Assembly: GCA_964036315.1 (NCBI GenBank)
Contig: OZ038488.1
Location: forward strand, 62,564,254 to 62,628,253
Direction of reading: 5' to 3'
Length of the DNA stretch: 64,000 bases
From: Acanthosepion esculentum
Lineage: Eukaryota > Mollusca > Cephalopoda > Sepiida > Sepiidae
The translations under genes and the position numbers were made by a program. The notes beneath the pieces are model-generated. The model did no database searches. It was not told the origin of the DNA and saw only the letters and a list, made by a program, of their open reading frames with translations. How positions within the stretch are numbered: the first letter of the stretch is position 1; each line of letters begins with the position of its first letter. This document shows, piece after piece, positions 21,547 to 32,830 of this stretch.

Positions 21547-22168
21547 CTACGACGTGGTGTAATACTTAGCAATTTTGTCACGCAAGATCAATTACTTTCG
21601 ACCTTGTGTCACCTCAAAGCTAGATCATAATAACGGGAGACATCGACGTGGTGTAATGGTTAACAAACTTATCCCGCTAAATCATTAACGACTGAATAGT
21701 GACTTCAATCCTTATTGAATGGTTTATATTTTCGACCCAGTGCTACATCAAAGTTACGCTTAATATATCGTTATTAGACACTTCGACGTCGTGCAATGGT
21801 TAGCTAGCTTGTCACGCTAGATCAATTGCCACTTATTAGTGAGTTCGATCCTCCCAGTGAATTCTATAATCGCTTCCTTGTGCTAAGTTACGCAATAAAT
21901 CACTATTGGGGACATCGACTCGGTAAAATGATTGTGAAGCTTGCCTCGCTAGATCATTTACGACTGAATTGTGAGTTCGATCCTCAATAGATACCCAATA
22001 CTTTTGACCTTGTGTTACATCTACGCTTAGTAATCGTTAGAGGACTCCGATATGGTGTAATGGTCAGCAAGTTTATTTTGCTAGAACAATTACGACTGAA
22101 TAGTGAGTCCGGTCCTCATTATATTCTCCATACTTTCGACCTTGTGCCACATCTAAGCTACGCTTAGC
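21547..22168 (+). mobile_element. five tandem tRNA-derived SINE copies
   Basis: Five head-to-tail units lie at about 21547-21636, 21637-21775, 21776-21908, 21909-22040 and 22041-22168. Each has GACGTGGTGTAATGGTTAGC, CGCTAGATCAATTACGACTG and a B-box-like GAGTTCGATCCTC. A tail with CGACCTTGTGCCACATCTAA and GCTACGCTTAG closes each unit. Unit 1 lacks the B-box half. Unit spacing is 128-139 bp for the full ones. Divergence between units is high, so tandem amplification or repeated insertion was old. Confidence 0.9.
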
Positions 22169-22599
22169 AAATTGCCATAACAATGTATTTGTATTTTTTT
22201 AAATTTCATATACAGAATTTTAGCCGAAGATATTAACAACCCTATATCTCATACTCTACAGTCAAGCTTTGCCTACTTTCTGTCTTTTGCGAAAAACAAA
22301 AAGCGCCGTTAAAACTTTGCATATCGAGATTATCAAGAACGTGTACCGACAATTGATAACAGCCAGGAAAGTTGATTTTGGAGATTGAAAATTGGAAATG
22401 AAACTTGGATAGGTATTTGAGATCGCAAGAGAAAGTAAGGCGCCATTGTCCGAGAAAGGATAGTATTTTTGTCAATGTATGATTTTTCTTACTAATTGTT
22501 CACTCAATATAAGAGCCACTCAAAGTAGCTGGTTACTGAATGGGATTGTTGTATGAACGCAAAAAGATGGTTTATGATATGCAGATTATTAGGCTATAT
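22169..22599. other. no recognised feature
   Basis: No motif recognised. Confidence 0.45.
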
Positions 22600-23110
22600 A
22601 GAAAATATAAGAATTGACTCTAGATTTAAGTACTTCAGATTGTAGGAATCAGGGAAGCATCCTCTCGGGAGTTTGTTCTCCAAAGTAGCGGTCCTTGGGA
22701 ACAACCTGTCTGAATAGAACTTCTTTCTTACTAGTGGAATACGAAAGAAATGGGAAGGATTGGTCTCAGTGTGCGTGGCACTGCGGGTATTCTCTGTGAA
22801 GCCTTTAACCTGTGGATCTCTTGAGAGCATTTACCCTGGAAATATGGATAGAGTTGCGAGGAGCTTGCTATATTTCGTCAATTAAAAAGGAGTTGTAGAG
22901 TGAACAATATTGCAAGACCGCGTAGACGATTTTGATCCCTATCAAAGCTGGAATGTACAGTCTGGGCATCTGCGGCTGTACTCTGTTTTTTACGCCCTGT
23001 CTGGCTCTTGTAAAGATAGATTATAGCTGGTAGAATCTGGTAATTTCTTGAGCAATAGAAGGAACCCTCCGTTTTCCAGTATCTTTAGATGTTTATCATT
23101 TATATGAGTT
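22600..23110 (-). pseudogene. Jockey/CR1-like LINE C-terminal pseudogene
   Basis: Minus strand from 23100: a YLYKSQTGR block, FDRDQNRLRGL and YPYFQGKCSQEIHRL. Then in the frame 22830-22594 comes VKGFTENTRSA...FRIPLVRKKFYSD, followed by RLFPRTATLENKLPRGCFPD. These blocks match in order the C-terminal half of this LINE group. Confidence 0.82.
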
Positions 23111-24160
23111 TCTCTTGAGGTCTAGGTTGAACCTGAATCATTAATAGTCGACAAAAGCTCGTCCTCGTCAATACAAATATTCATTATGATAGACGAAAAT
23201 TCAGTTCTGCTTCCTACTGATGAATCATTACAAGTTTCGTTTTGGCCTCACTGACTATTACAAGAAAGTACCTCACAGCATTGAGCTACGTCAAAAGAAT
23301 GAGAAAGTTTCCGAACTAATTTGGTATATTTATTTTCGTAAAGTCTCATTATTCTATATGAGCCGGAAAACCTGCCTTACAAACATTTTTATTAATAAGT
23401 CTATTCATAAGTGTATACAAATGAAAATGGACAACTGTTTTCATTCCTCTGAAACCGACGTTAAACACTTCTTTCTTTCTTTCATTTTCTCAATGAAACC
23501 AAGTAGCGTCTCTGATATATCGTATTTTCACGCGTTCAAAACGGAATAGTTAATTATTTATGAAGTAATTGCAGGGCGTAACGGCCATGCGAACTAAGGA
23601 ACTAACTAATTAATACAGGGAGGGTCTAACGGTATTATAATAGAGAAAATTGTCGTCCCTTTTCGACATTGCGATAGTTGGAAAAGTTTAACAAAACGAT
23701 ATACATATTTCAATAATACGACATTACTTGTTTGTTTAACTAGGTGAGAGGACTGGAAAACAAACCCCTGGAGAGCGGCAAAACGGAAGTTACGTGGGAA
23801 TCTATGCACATTTTTTGCGTCTGTTTTATATAGAGAATGCCTCTTGCATTACCCAAGGTAAGAGAACAATGACAATTTTATTTCAAATTGTCTCAACTAC
23901 GTATCTGTTGGTGGGAGAAAGGGTATCAAAATGCTTCATGTTGCATTTAAAACTACTATTCCCGAACAGCTGATGTTCTCCCTCCGATCACATGAGTTCT
24001 GTTTTACTTATTCAGTCGTATCGAGATTTGATAAGTCCGTTACCTGTCGATTTAACGTCAGACTGACCAATCACAAGGCGTGCTCAACCTATGGAGATTT
24101 TAAAGGTTTTACAGCCATGAAAGTGGGAATAATGGTTTTATCAAACACATATACTCACAC
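23111..24160. other. no recognised feature
   Basis: Contains a 109-residue plus ORF (23220-23549) and smaller ones without recognisable domains. Confidence 0.45.
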
Positions 24161-24235
24161 GCACGCACGCACACACACACACACACACCTATGCACACAG
24201 AAGAGTGGATCGACTACACACACACGTACATAAAC
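24152..24235. repeat. CA-rich microsatellite
   Basis: An impure CA run with CGCA variants. Confidence 0.9.
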
Positions 24236-24435
24236 ACAAAATGTCACACATAGAATATGTATATTATATATACACCTATATATGATTAAATAGGTAAATA
24301 TAACTCCAAGTTATACAAACCCCTAAATTTGTGATGAAGCTAACTAAATAGCGAAACATGTCAAAATTGTCATGTTTCGTACTTTTTCGTTATTTTATCA
24401 TTGATTTAATTCATGTTTTCACCTCAGACACATAC

Positions 24436-25160
24436 AGGGTGCGATGGGTAAATTGTCGCCATTTTTAATTTCGCGCATGTACGTTGTTTGTTTTTGATTT
24501 TGTGGATTTCACAGTATAGTAGAATCAGTTGGGCACCATCTGTGAGAAAAAGGGAACCATGACGCAATTCAATCCGCGAGAAATTTAGAAACGGTATGCT
24601 GTACTACTTAGCATTGGTACTGGAAGCTCCAATACAAAAACATTTCAGAGTGTTCTGGTGTCAACGTGAGACCAGCGCAGAGGATTCGGAAAGGGTTGGG
24701 AGAGTTTAATGGTGATTACGAATGTTTTTTGGAGTGATCAATAGTGATGGTGACGGAAGCCTACATCAAGTGTATTGAAGAGGTAGTGCTGCCCTGGGTC
24801 AAGAGGGCGGATGCTGGAAGACCCTATGTCTGACAACAGGACTCTGCACCATGCAACACAAGAAGGAGAACCCAGTCATGGGTGTCAGACAAATTCTACG
24901 ACCACATCACCCCTTATATCTGGTCACCTAACTCCCCAAACCGCCTTAATTATTGTGTGTGGGGCGCAGTTGAGCGGGAGACAAACAAAACTCCTTGTAA
25001 CACCAAACAAGGCAAGGATTATGGCAGCATTCACTAACTTAAACAAGGAGACCAACCAGAAGTGTGCAGGAGTTTCCGAAGTCGTCTGGAGGCCGTGCTT
25101 GAAGCCAACGGTGATTTTATTGAATGGATTTACTCTTTAGTATTTCAAGATATTTTTGTG
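24436..25160 (+). pseudogene. mariner/Tc1-like transposase pseudogene
   Basis: It starts with a terminal-like CAGGGTGCGATGGGTAAATT. Plus frames give VMVTEAYIKCIEEVVLPWV and the catalytic block QQDSAPCNTRRRTQSWVSD. Next come PYIWSPNSPNRLNYCVWGAV and RSRLEAVLEANGDFIEWIY at the C-terminus. Internal deletion after the N-terminal leader and several frameshifts make it dead. The QDSAP...SP.LN.C.WG pattern is that of the DDE domain. Confidence 0.85.
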
Positions 25161-25319
25161 TAAGTTCGGTAAATATATCTATATGGAAATATATATAAAA
25201 TAAGTGTTATTTTCATTTTTGTGGAAATTAGACGTTTTATCTATCACACACTTTATGTGTATTTGTGTTGCTTAAATAATGAATTATAGTACTCGTTCCC
25301 TATGCTGGCCATTTTAAAA

Positions 25320-25424
25320 ACACACATACAAACACACACACACACACACACACATTTATATATATATATATATAGAGAGAGAGAGGAGAGATAGAGAGAT
25401 AAATGGAGAGAGAGAGAGATTAGT
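25320..25424. repeat. compound (CA)n(TA)n(GA)n microsatellite
   Basis: Adjacent CA, TA and GA runs. Confidence 0.95.
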
Positions 25425-25964
25425 AATGATACAAAGTGAAGTCTATTCTTAACTGTGTTGTCATATGTAAGCAACTGTCTCTCGTTTAAGTATGTCATGT
25501 GATGGAGCTTGTACCCAGGAAGATATGAAAATATGCGTAAATAAAATAATGATTTTCTTTACAGTCAGCGGAATAAAAAAAAAAACAATAATCTTACGCA
25601 TGTCTTTGTTTACACTCCGATAAATAAACACCCATTCAATTTGACAATAAGATCTTTTTTTTTAATATTTGAATATTAAAAACAGAACATTGCGAATCAA
25701 TAAGTAATTCCATAATTCGAAACGTCTGAATCAAGAATCGCACAGACAACAATTCATTTCATTTTTTCTATATGGTTGTTGGAATTTTATATCGATCGAT
25801 AAAATATATATTTTGTACATAATCGCGCTTCTTACTACCCAGCAGATAAATCAAATATTTAATTTACTTTGAACCGTCAGAACCGTTTTTGTCTGATCTG
25901 GTTTTGTGTTCCTTTTATTCGTCACAGAAAACAAAATTCCAGATATATGAACTCTCCAGGCGAC
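25425..25964. other. no recognised feature
   Basis: AT-rich, nothing recognised. Confidence 0.5.
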
Positions 25965-26680
25965 GAGTTTTACATTCATTATGTGCCGTGTCCCTTCGGA
26001 CATTGGCAATCATATCTCTCCACAATTTCCCGTCTTTTGTAGCTCTTAATATTTTTTTCTTTTACTTATCTCTCCTAAATTCTGTCAATCATTTACTGAA
26101 GGATAGCGTTGTTTTCCTCTGTCCCTTCAGTATGCCCTGTGAATCTCAAATTTTCCAAGCCCGCTTTCTTCATTACATGCCCTAGAAATTTCAAGTGTCT
26201 CTTCCTGATGTTAAGTATAAGTGACCTTTTTGTTTCCATTTTTTCTAAAACATCATCGTTCCCCTCATGTTTCCGTCCATGGTCTTCTTAGCAGCATTCT
26301 GTTGAACGCTATGACAGTTGTTTCAAGTCTCTTCTTCATCTGTATGGAGATTGTCCGCCATTCACTGGCCTATAGGAGGACTGATATAACGTAATCGTTC
26401 AGTACGCTTTTCTTTGTTTTAAGGAATTTTTCCTGTTCCTTAATACTTAGTTTATCTTTTGGAAGGTATCTTCCACTATCCCATTGCACCTACGGATTTC
26501 AGTACACTATTCGTCCACCGTTAAAACATCTACCAAATATTAATTTTTTGTACTTATTGATTTTGTTATCTCCAATTTGTAATTTGCTTCTTGGGTTATT
26601 CCTTTTGCTAACATGCATACTGTCTTCTTGCAACAGATGTTTATTCCAATAGTTATCAGATGAAATTTCATTTTAATTTT
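25965..26680 (-). pseudogene. RTE-like LINE 3' half
   Basis: It begins (plus coordinates) with the recurring 3' UTR phrase GTGCCGTGTCCCTTCGGACA...CTCTCCACAATTTCC. Going up the minus strand it continues into LNIRKRHLKFLG-like, RRMLLRRPW-like and ECMLAKGITQEANYKLEITK-like blocks. Same family as 41.6 kb. Stops in all frames. Confidence 0.8.
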
Positions 26681-26689
26681 TCACTGTAT

Positions 26690-27320
26690 TCTTCTTCTTC
26701 TTCAGTATATCATGTCCCTTCAGAATGGGGACGATCATAGTTCCCCACAACTTCCTCGTAGCTCCTAGTAGCTTTTTCACCTTCGCTAAACTTCCCGCCT
26801 TGCGTTCCGTTATCTTTTCAGAAAAAGAAAAATAATTCAAAACCTTTTGTACACTACACTCGTTGTAACGCTTCTTCTTCTATGTGCATTTTTCTTTCGG
26901 AGCGTTGGATATCATGGCTCTCCACAACTTCCTATTCTTTGTATCTCTTTGTAAGTCATACATGTTCATCATACTTCCCACGCCCTATCCTGTCACCCAT
27001 TTACAGACGGTCGTTAGGTAATTTACTCTTTCATTTCCTGTGTCCCCCTTCCGTTGTCCCATGGGTGTCAAGTTCTCCAAGCCGTTTCCTCTTTATTCGC
27101 CCTAGAAATTTACTTTTCTCTTTCTGGTTCTACCTTTAAACATATTATTCTTCCCATTCTCTTTAAAACTTCCTCGTTTCTCACATATTCAGTCTAAAGT
27201 ATTCCCAGAATCCAACGGAAAGCAATTGCACTGTTTTCCCTGAATGCAATTGACGATTCCTTTTTGTTATCTCTTTAGAATGTATCGTTCCTGCAACTGA
27301 AATCTCACGTTACATAGCAA
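26690..27320 (-). pseudogene. two further RTE-like LINE 3' ends
   Basis: A short 3' end at 26690-26830 starts with TTCTTCTTCTTC and GTCCCTTCAGAATGGGGACG. A longer one at 26870-27320 starts with CTTCTTCTTCTATGTGC and TCTCCACAACTTCC. It carries the LGRIKRKRLGE-like C-terminal codons on the minus strand. Three related 3' ends are therefore stacked in the same orientation between 25.9 and 27.3 kb. Confidence 0.72.
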
Positions 27321-27399
27321 ACAACTTAATATTATTCTGGTATGTAGACTTAATAAATAATACAGTATCACTTGAGGCAATGACGGAATTAAGTTAAAG

Positions 27400-28040
27400 T
27401 CTTTGTCTAGGGAATGTGAAGAAACGGTACAGAAGAATCTCGATCGTGTTTCTGCGGCGATTTCTTAGCTTTCTGAGACAGAAGTGTCTCAGTCTATGAG
27501 AAATGAAGCGATAATGAAAACGTTCGACCCAACCGGAGTTCGAGACAAACTTGTGAATATGCAGAACCCGGGAGTAAAGCGGACATGCAGCCAATGAACG
27601 CGTTGCCGGCGAAACAATAACTGCAGAAATTATTGCGACCAACTCAATCTCAATCCGTCTATGCAAGGAAAACTGCCGATTTTGGCAAATTGAAAAGGTG
27701 TTATTTCTCACCATGTCAACGCAAAACCGCATTTTGCAAAACAGACCTTGCAGAAGCTTAAAGAGTTCAAACTAGAAACCATCCAACACCCACGACATTC
27801 TCCAGATTTGGTTCATTCAGATTTTCATTTGTTACGGCCTCTACAAAAAAAAATTTAAATAACAAAAAATTGGCTCTGTACAATCGAAAACTATCTCACA
27901 ATCTGCTTCCAAGAAAAACCACAATGTTTCTACGAAAACGGCATCAACAAGCTTGTAGAAAGATGGGACACAGTTGTGAAAACAATGGAGATTATGTACT
28001 TGATTAATAATTGTTTTATGTAGGTCTGCCATTTATGTTC
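27400..28040 (+). pseudogene. mariner-like (SETMAR-type) transposase pseudogene
   Basis: Plus frames give GVISHHVNAKPHFAKQTLQK, LETIQHPRHSPDLVHSDFHL, CFQEKPQCFYENGINKLVER and WDTVVKTMEIMYLINNCF. This is the order of the mariner catalytic and C-terminal region. The expected aspartate in H-D-NA is V here, so the catalytic triad is broken, in addition to several stops. The minus-strand ORF of 112 residues on top is a shadow. Confidence 0.86.
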
Positions 28041-28900
28041 AATTATCTAATCGCGCAAGAACTTTTGCAATGATCTAAAATTTACATCTTACGGAAATTG
28101 AACATAGAAAATGCTGTGTCATAGATAGATCACCCAACACTCACAAACTGATACAAAACCAAATCATTAACCTGAAAACATGAGTAATGTTCTTAAACAG
28201 CCTCGTCAAAGCGAAATTTAGATGTGATGTTTGGCACGAAACGCGTTCAGAGATATCTAAACTGTCACCTCTATACAAACGCTTAAGAATGGCTTTGAGC
28301 GGGTGAAACCTATGGATCTTAGCGATGACCACACTTTACGAAACATTGGGAACTCGCGCAGTAGAATCACAAGGACTAGAATAGAGTAATAGAAAGGACA
28401 TCACTTGAAGACTATCAACAGCAGAAACAACTGAAATGGACATTACATGAAGCTCGAAGAGAAAATAATGACTTAACCAAGATGCTGACATGCCACAATA
28501 CTCCAATTAAAAGTTTAGTAAGGAAACCCCCTCAGTACTGGAAAAAGCGATTACAGGTACTGGACTTGAGAAATCTATTTTCCTGAAAAATTGTTTTAAG
28601 AGAAAGTTTTTATGAATTTCAACCGACAGCAGTACTGGATGCTTGGTCAATGAAATGTCAAATGTTTCCTCATAGGGAAACGGCTAATATTACCATTAAC
28701 AATTTGTTGAGTGCGCATTAGATGGATTCATATCTACATTAGTAATCAATGGCTGTTTCTCGTTCCCTCACTTAAAAACCTGTTTAACGATTCCGAGTTT
28801 ATGATTAGCTATTAACATTGGTATTTTCTTTACTTTACACAAATGCACAAACACTGTCTCACATACACAAACTCACACACATAAATGCACATATAAACAC
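28041..28900. other. no recognised feature
   Basis: A charged frame at about 28390-28560 (EDYQQQKQLKWTLHEARREN) looks helix-forming. It has no start or context, and nothing else is recognised. Confidence 0.4.
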
Positions 28901-28904
28901 AGAC

Positions 28905-28942
28905 AAAGACACAGACATACACACACACACAACACACACACG

Positions 28943-29012
<70 letters not shown>
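28905..29012. repeat. compound (CA)n(TA)n microsatellite
   Basis: A CA-rich run followed by about 52 bp of TA. Confidence 0.95.
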
Positions 29013-29015
<3 letters not shown>

Positions 29016-29362
29016 GAATATATTGTTAAATATAACAGACAACGAATGTCTATTATGTTGGATCATGAGCAACTGTTCAAAATTTGGATATTTTTATATT
29101 TTGCTGTTCATTGATCGAAGCTTTCGGCTCACATGAGCCATCTTCTGAGTGGTTATATGTAAATTCAGAGTGTTTATATGTACATTTAAACAAAGATATT
29201 CACCATCAAAGATGATATTCTGTTATGTTGACATAGAAGATTGCTATGCAACGAAAACGGTCGCGGAATAGCAGACGCCGATCGTCAATTCGTGATACGG
29301 TTCTATGACTTCGTACCACGTGAGAAAACGAAATATTAACAGAACCGTATGTTTAGATGTAA

Positions 29363-29364
<2 letters not shown>
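29013..29364 (-). mobile_element. Penelope-like terminal module bounded by TA repeats
   Basis: It contains on the minus strand (29150-29108) CAGAAGA, hairpin GGCTC-ATGT-GAGCC and GAAAGC. This motif also occurs in the 3' region of the Penelope-like fragment at 2.8 kb. TA runs flank both sides. No coding sequence is left. Confidence 0.5.

Positions 29365-29404
<40 letters not shown>
29364..29404. repeat. (TA)n microsatellite
   Basis: A TA run of about 41 bp between two Penelope-like modules. Confidence 0.97.
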
Positions 29405-29407
<3 letters not shown>

Positions 29408-29823
29408 AGCAAATATGGGGATATAGATCCGACAGTATGAGGAAAAATATGGAAAAACAAAAAATCCGAATATGCAAGTTTACTGTTTTTAATGTTGTTT
29501 CAATGTCGACGTCAAATGTTTCGATCTATTAGACCATCTTCAGGATAACGTTATTAAAACATAATTAAAATTAGACTGTATTCAAGTCAACATAAGAATA
29601 ATCAAAACAATACGTTTTCACAACATCGCCCACGTGACGCCGACGTGATCGCATTTCAAAACGGAACGCTGATCTTAAAATTCAGTCGTTTTGTTTTGAT
29701 TATTCTTATGTCTATCGTCTTTTCATGTTGACTTGAATATCGTCTAATTTTAATTATGCTTTAATAACTATGTCCTGAAGAAGGTCTACTAGACCGAAAC
29801 GTCTGACGGATATTTTATTTTTC

Positions 29824-29827
<4 letters not shown>
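29405..29827. repeat. palindromic element with hammerhead-like ends, bounded by TA repeats
   Basis: The left arm (about 29500-29620) and right arm (about 29683-29815) are inverted copies sharing TTGTTTTGATTATTCTTATG, GTTGACTTGAATA, GTCTAATTTTAATTATG and TTTAATAAC. Each arm ends in CTGAAGA, then a hairpin (GGTCT-AAT-AGATC left, GGTCT-ACT-AGACC right), then GAAAC. That order is hammerhead-like, but an extra base sits between CTGAAGA and the stem. No good stem III/cleavage site was found. Confidence 0.8.

Positions 29828-29863
<36 letters not shown>
29828..29863. repeat. (TA)n microsatellite
   Basis: A TA run of about 36 bp at the right edge of the palindrome. Confidence 0.97.
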
Positions 29864-29866
<3 letters not shown>

Positions 29867-30124
29867 TGCCTGATATAGCAGTAAGGTACAATTTCTTACT
29901 TAGAGACTGACTCATGTACCGACTAAGGCTTTGGAACGGAACCCGGTCGTTAAGGGAGTGACTCATTTGTATTTTAAACTCAACTGCCGTGTCTATTCCT
30001 TTGATGGCTGGCAACTCAGTTCACTTTTTTTCATAAATAAGGAGTAAATTTGACAAATAAAGAGTGATAGAAGAATTTCTATTGGTCAGGATTTAATTAG
30101 CGTTAGTTCGTTAATTTGGTTACA
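29864..30124. other. no recognised feature
   Basis: No motif recognised between the TA run and the repeat shared with 9.3 kb. Confidence 0.45.
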
Positions 30125-30235
30125 TAGTAAGTGTGGGATGGGCAGTGAACTTGGATTCAGGGAAAACAGACCGGGTAATAACTGAGCTGTACAAGACGAG
30201 ATGTACTCAGATATGAACAGTGGAACGAGAACTGT
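30125..30235. repeat. interspersed repeat related to 9316-9425
   Basis: Shared blocks are GTGTG...CAGTGAACTTG, CAGGGAAAACAGACCG, TAATAACTG...GTAC and ACAGTGGAAC. Confidence 0.5.
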
Positions 30236-30239
30236 AGAT

Positions 30240-31770
30240 TAAATAAAGGTATTCAGTTCAGAATTCCCTGTAGGTTTCTGCAGATTACTTTGCTCAGACC
30301 TTCTCTTCCAACTCCATTCTCAACTCATCTGTAGTATCCTTACCTGATTTCCCCCCAAAACTAAATCCCCAAAGTTTTGTGGACATTATCCTTACAAGTA
30401 TCCTAAATAAACGTACTCTCGAACCAGCTCCAGTTCTCTCTAAACTTTATAATAAACGCGTCGCTGCTTCTTGCTTTCCAGTTTATCAGTTCTCATCTGT
30501 CGTTCCTGTTTTAAGAACTTTAGAGAACCTTTGAATCCACGAATTATTGACCTATTAGTAGCTTAGCTTTTTTTTTTGGCAAAGTACCCGAGGTTCTAAG
30601 CAATGCTGAATTGAATAATCATCTCATTTCACAAGGCCTCCTTTCGAATAAACAATATTGCTTCCGTTTCTTCATGTATACCGCCGATGTATTAGCAATT
30701 ATCACCGAATTATGGCTGTAAAGCTTTAGATAAGAACGGCGAAACTCTTGCTGTGACTATAGATATTTCAAAGGCGTTTGACAGGGGTTGGTATTCTGTC
30801 CTTCTCCACAAACACAAGGGCTACTGTGTCTCTGAACGAATATTTGTCTTAATCAAATCGTGTAATGATGGTCGTGTTGAATGGACACGCTTCTAGTTAA
30901 TTTCACATTAGTGTGATTCCTCCAGGTCTCTATGCTTAGTCCTACATCGTTTCTTAATCAATGACATTCCCGATGTTGTCAGCCCTCAACTAAAAATTTA
31001 TGCTAATGACGAAACTATTTACTCATGTCTTAGTAGCAAGTCCCACAGGTTAGACGAAGTAAAACTGGCAACTACTCTCGGAAAATGATCTCTAATCAGT
31101 TGTAAACTGGGGCAAGGAATGGCTTGTAAAGTTTAACGCCTCCAAAACCAAACTTTTGTTATCATTTAATCACTACAGTGAATCTTTCTTTTGTCTGCCA
31201 TCAACAGGGCTGATGCTAAAATTCACGAGAACAACTCATTGCGCCTTCTTGAACTCAGGTCTTCCACTGGCATGAAGTTGAGTGATTATATTGAATCAAT
31301 TTATAGGTCTCCTTGCTAGGAGGTTGGTTCGCTGTCTCGTGCCAGACAGTTCAGAATCCATATTGTGTATTTCTAAATCTACCATTCGCCATTGCATTAA
31401 ATATGGCTGCCATTTCCGATTCGGTACTTTGACTATATATCTCGGCAAAATCCAAAGAAGGATCTGCAATGTAATCGATCCTGACCTGGCATCTCGAGTT
31501 CATTCATTATTTCAGTGATGTTTCATGGCTTCCCTTTTTATTCCTCAAAATATTTTCCTGGCAGTTGTTACACAGTTTTTTCTTTCCTTGGTACCCTGAC
31601 AGGATGAATTTAAGCGTGCTACTAGATTGGCAAAGGTTCCGATTTTTCCCCTGTCATCAACAATCTTCACAAATATAATTGCAATGCTGTTGGTTGTTTT
31701 TTGATTTCCAGAACCCTGCTTTTATTGTCCTTTCTCCTCACTAAAGTTTTACACTCTCTTTCACATTCAG
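30240..31770 (+). pseudogene. Jockey/CR1-like LINE reverse transcriptase pseudogene (longest copy)
   Basis: Plus frames in order: ILTSILNKRTLEPAPVLSKL and AASCFPVYQFSSVVPV. Then RT finger/palm blocks: QYCFRFFMYTADVL, AVTIDISKAFDRGWYSVLLH and FLINDIPDVVSPQLKIY. The catalytic box reads YAND at 30999-31010 instead of YADD. Then NSLRLLELRSSTGMKLSDYI, SLSRARQF and IQRRICNVIDPDLASRVHSL. Many stops. The D-to-N change alone would abolish polymerase activity. This is the reference copy for interpreting the shorter ones. Confidence 0.9.
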
Positions 31771-32007
31771 TAACCCCTTGCGCGTAAGTGACATTATCGC
31801 ATTCCTTGGAGGGAAATGGTTAAAGAATTTCAGAAACCATGAATGGTTACGAATTGATTATATTTTGGTGCTATTGCATTTTGGTTTGACGTGTGAGTGT
31901 TTGTTGGAAGTAAGTCATCTAAAAATATACTTCGCCAAAGAATACGTATGTCTTAATGTAGACATGTTTTCAACTGATATCTTGACAAGTGACCTATATA
32001 GTCGCGC
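31771..32007. other. no recognised feature
   Basis: Short spacer before the TTC/TCC block. ORFs that start here run into the repeat. Confidence 0.5.
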
Positions 32008-32430
32008 TTCTTCTTCTTCTTCTTCTTCTTCTTCTTCTTCTTCTCCTCCTCCTCCTTCTCCTCCTCCTCCTTCTTCTTCTTCTTCTTCTTCTTCTTCTCC
32101 TCCTCCTCCTTCTCCTCCTCCTCCTCCTCCTTCTTCTTCTTCTTCTTCTTCTTCTTCTTCTTCTTCTCCTTCTCCTCCTCCTCCTCCTCCTCCTTCTTCT
32201 TCTTCTTCTTCTTCTTCTTCTTCTTCTTCTTCTTCTTCTTCTTCTCCTCCTTCTCCTTCTCCTCCTCCTCCTCCTCCTCCTTCTTCTTCTTCTTCTTCTT
32301 CTTCTTCTTCTTCTTCTTCTTCTTCTTCTTCTTCTTCTTCTTCTTCTTCTTCTTCTTCTTCTTCTTCTTCTTCTCCTCCTCCTTCTTCTTCTTCTTCTTC
32401 TTCTTCTTCTTCTTCTTCTTCTTCTTCTTT
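32008..32430. repeat. 423-bp polypyrimidine TTC/TCC tract
   Basis: Uninterrupted pyrimidine on the plus strand, made of alternating blocks of TTC and TCC (CTT/CTC) triplets. It directly abuts the 3' end of a minus-strand RTE copy, so in the element's sense it is a (GAA/GGA)n tail. Long poly-Leu, poly-Ser/Pro, poly-Glu and poly-Lys ORFs here are repeat translations. Confidence 0.98.
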
Positions 32431-32830
32431 GTGACGTTTCTCTTCAGAATATCGGCGATCACGACTCTTCACAACTTCATATCCTTTGTAGCTCTTAGAT
32501 GTATGTTTTTGCTATCTCTCCCGATCACTATTCTGTCAATCAGCTTGTTATGTAGGTTTTTCGCTGCTTTCATCTATCACTTTGCATTCAATATGCCCTT
32601 TGAGTTTCCATTTCTCTAAGCTTTCTTTCCAGATTATTTACCCTAGGAATTTCATTTGTCCTTTTCTAAGTAGAAGTGCCATTTTTTTAAAAATTTTCCT
32701 TAAAACTTTCTTCTTCAGCCCATGGTATTCTCAGGATACTTTTGTTGAAACACCTTTTTGCTACTTCAAGTCTCTTCTTCATCTGTAAGGAGATAGTTCA
32801 GCATTCACAACCATATAGCAGCAATCCAGT
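32431..32830 (-). pseudogene. RTE-like LINE 3' end
   Basis: The 3' UTR phrase ATATCGGCGATCACGACTCTTC...CTTTGTAGCTCTTAG lies next to the TTC tract. Upstream on the minus strand are eroded post-RT codons, ending near the SECWT-like block (GTTCAGCATTCACAACC on plus). Confidence 0.8.

Noticed and set aside
21637..21775. tRNA genes in the SINE arrays
   Set aside because: Heads are tRNA-like only in the A/B box regions. Acceptor and anticodon stems do not pair, and each is joined to a SINE tail.
23220..23549. 109-residue ORF as a host gene
   Set aside because: No domain, no splice context, no biased composition beyond chance for AT-rich DNA. Similar reasoning applies to the ORFs at 51247-51528, 54532-54819, 11209-11469 and 61.0 kb.
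29760..29815. Functional hammerhead at 29.8 kb
   Set aside because: CTGAAGA and GAAAC are there with a good hairpin. However, an extra unpaired base precedes the stem, and no UH site follows a plausible stem III.
31778..32498. Long ORFs of 169-218 residues on both strands
   Set aside because: They consist of poly-Ser/Pro, poly-Leu, poly-Glu and poly-Lys from the TTC/TCC tract, so they are repeat translations.
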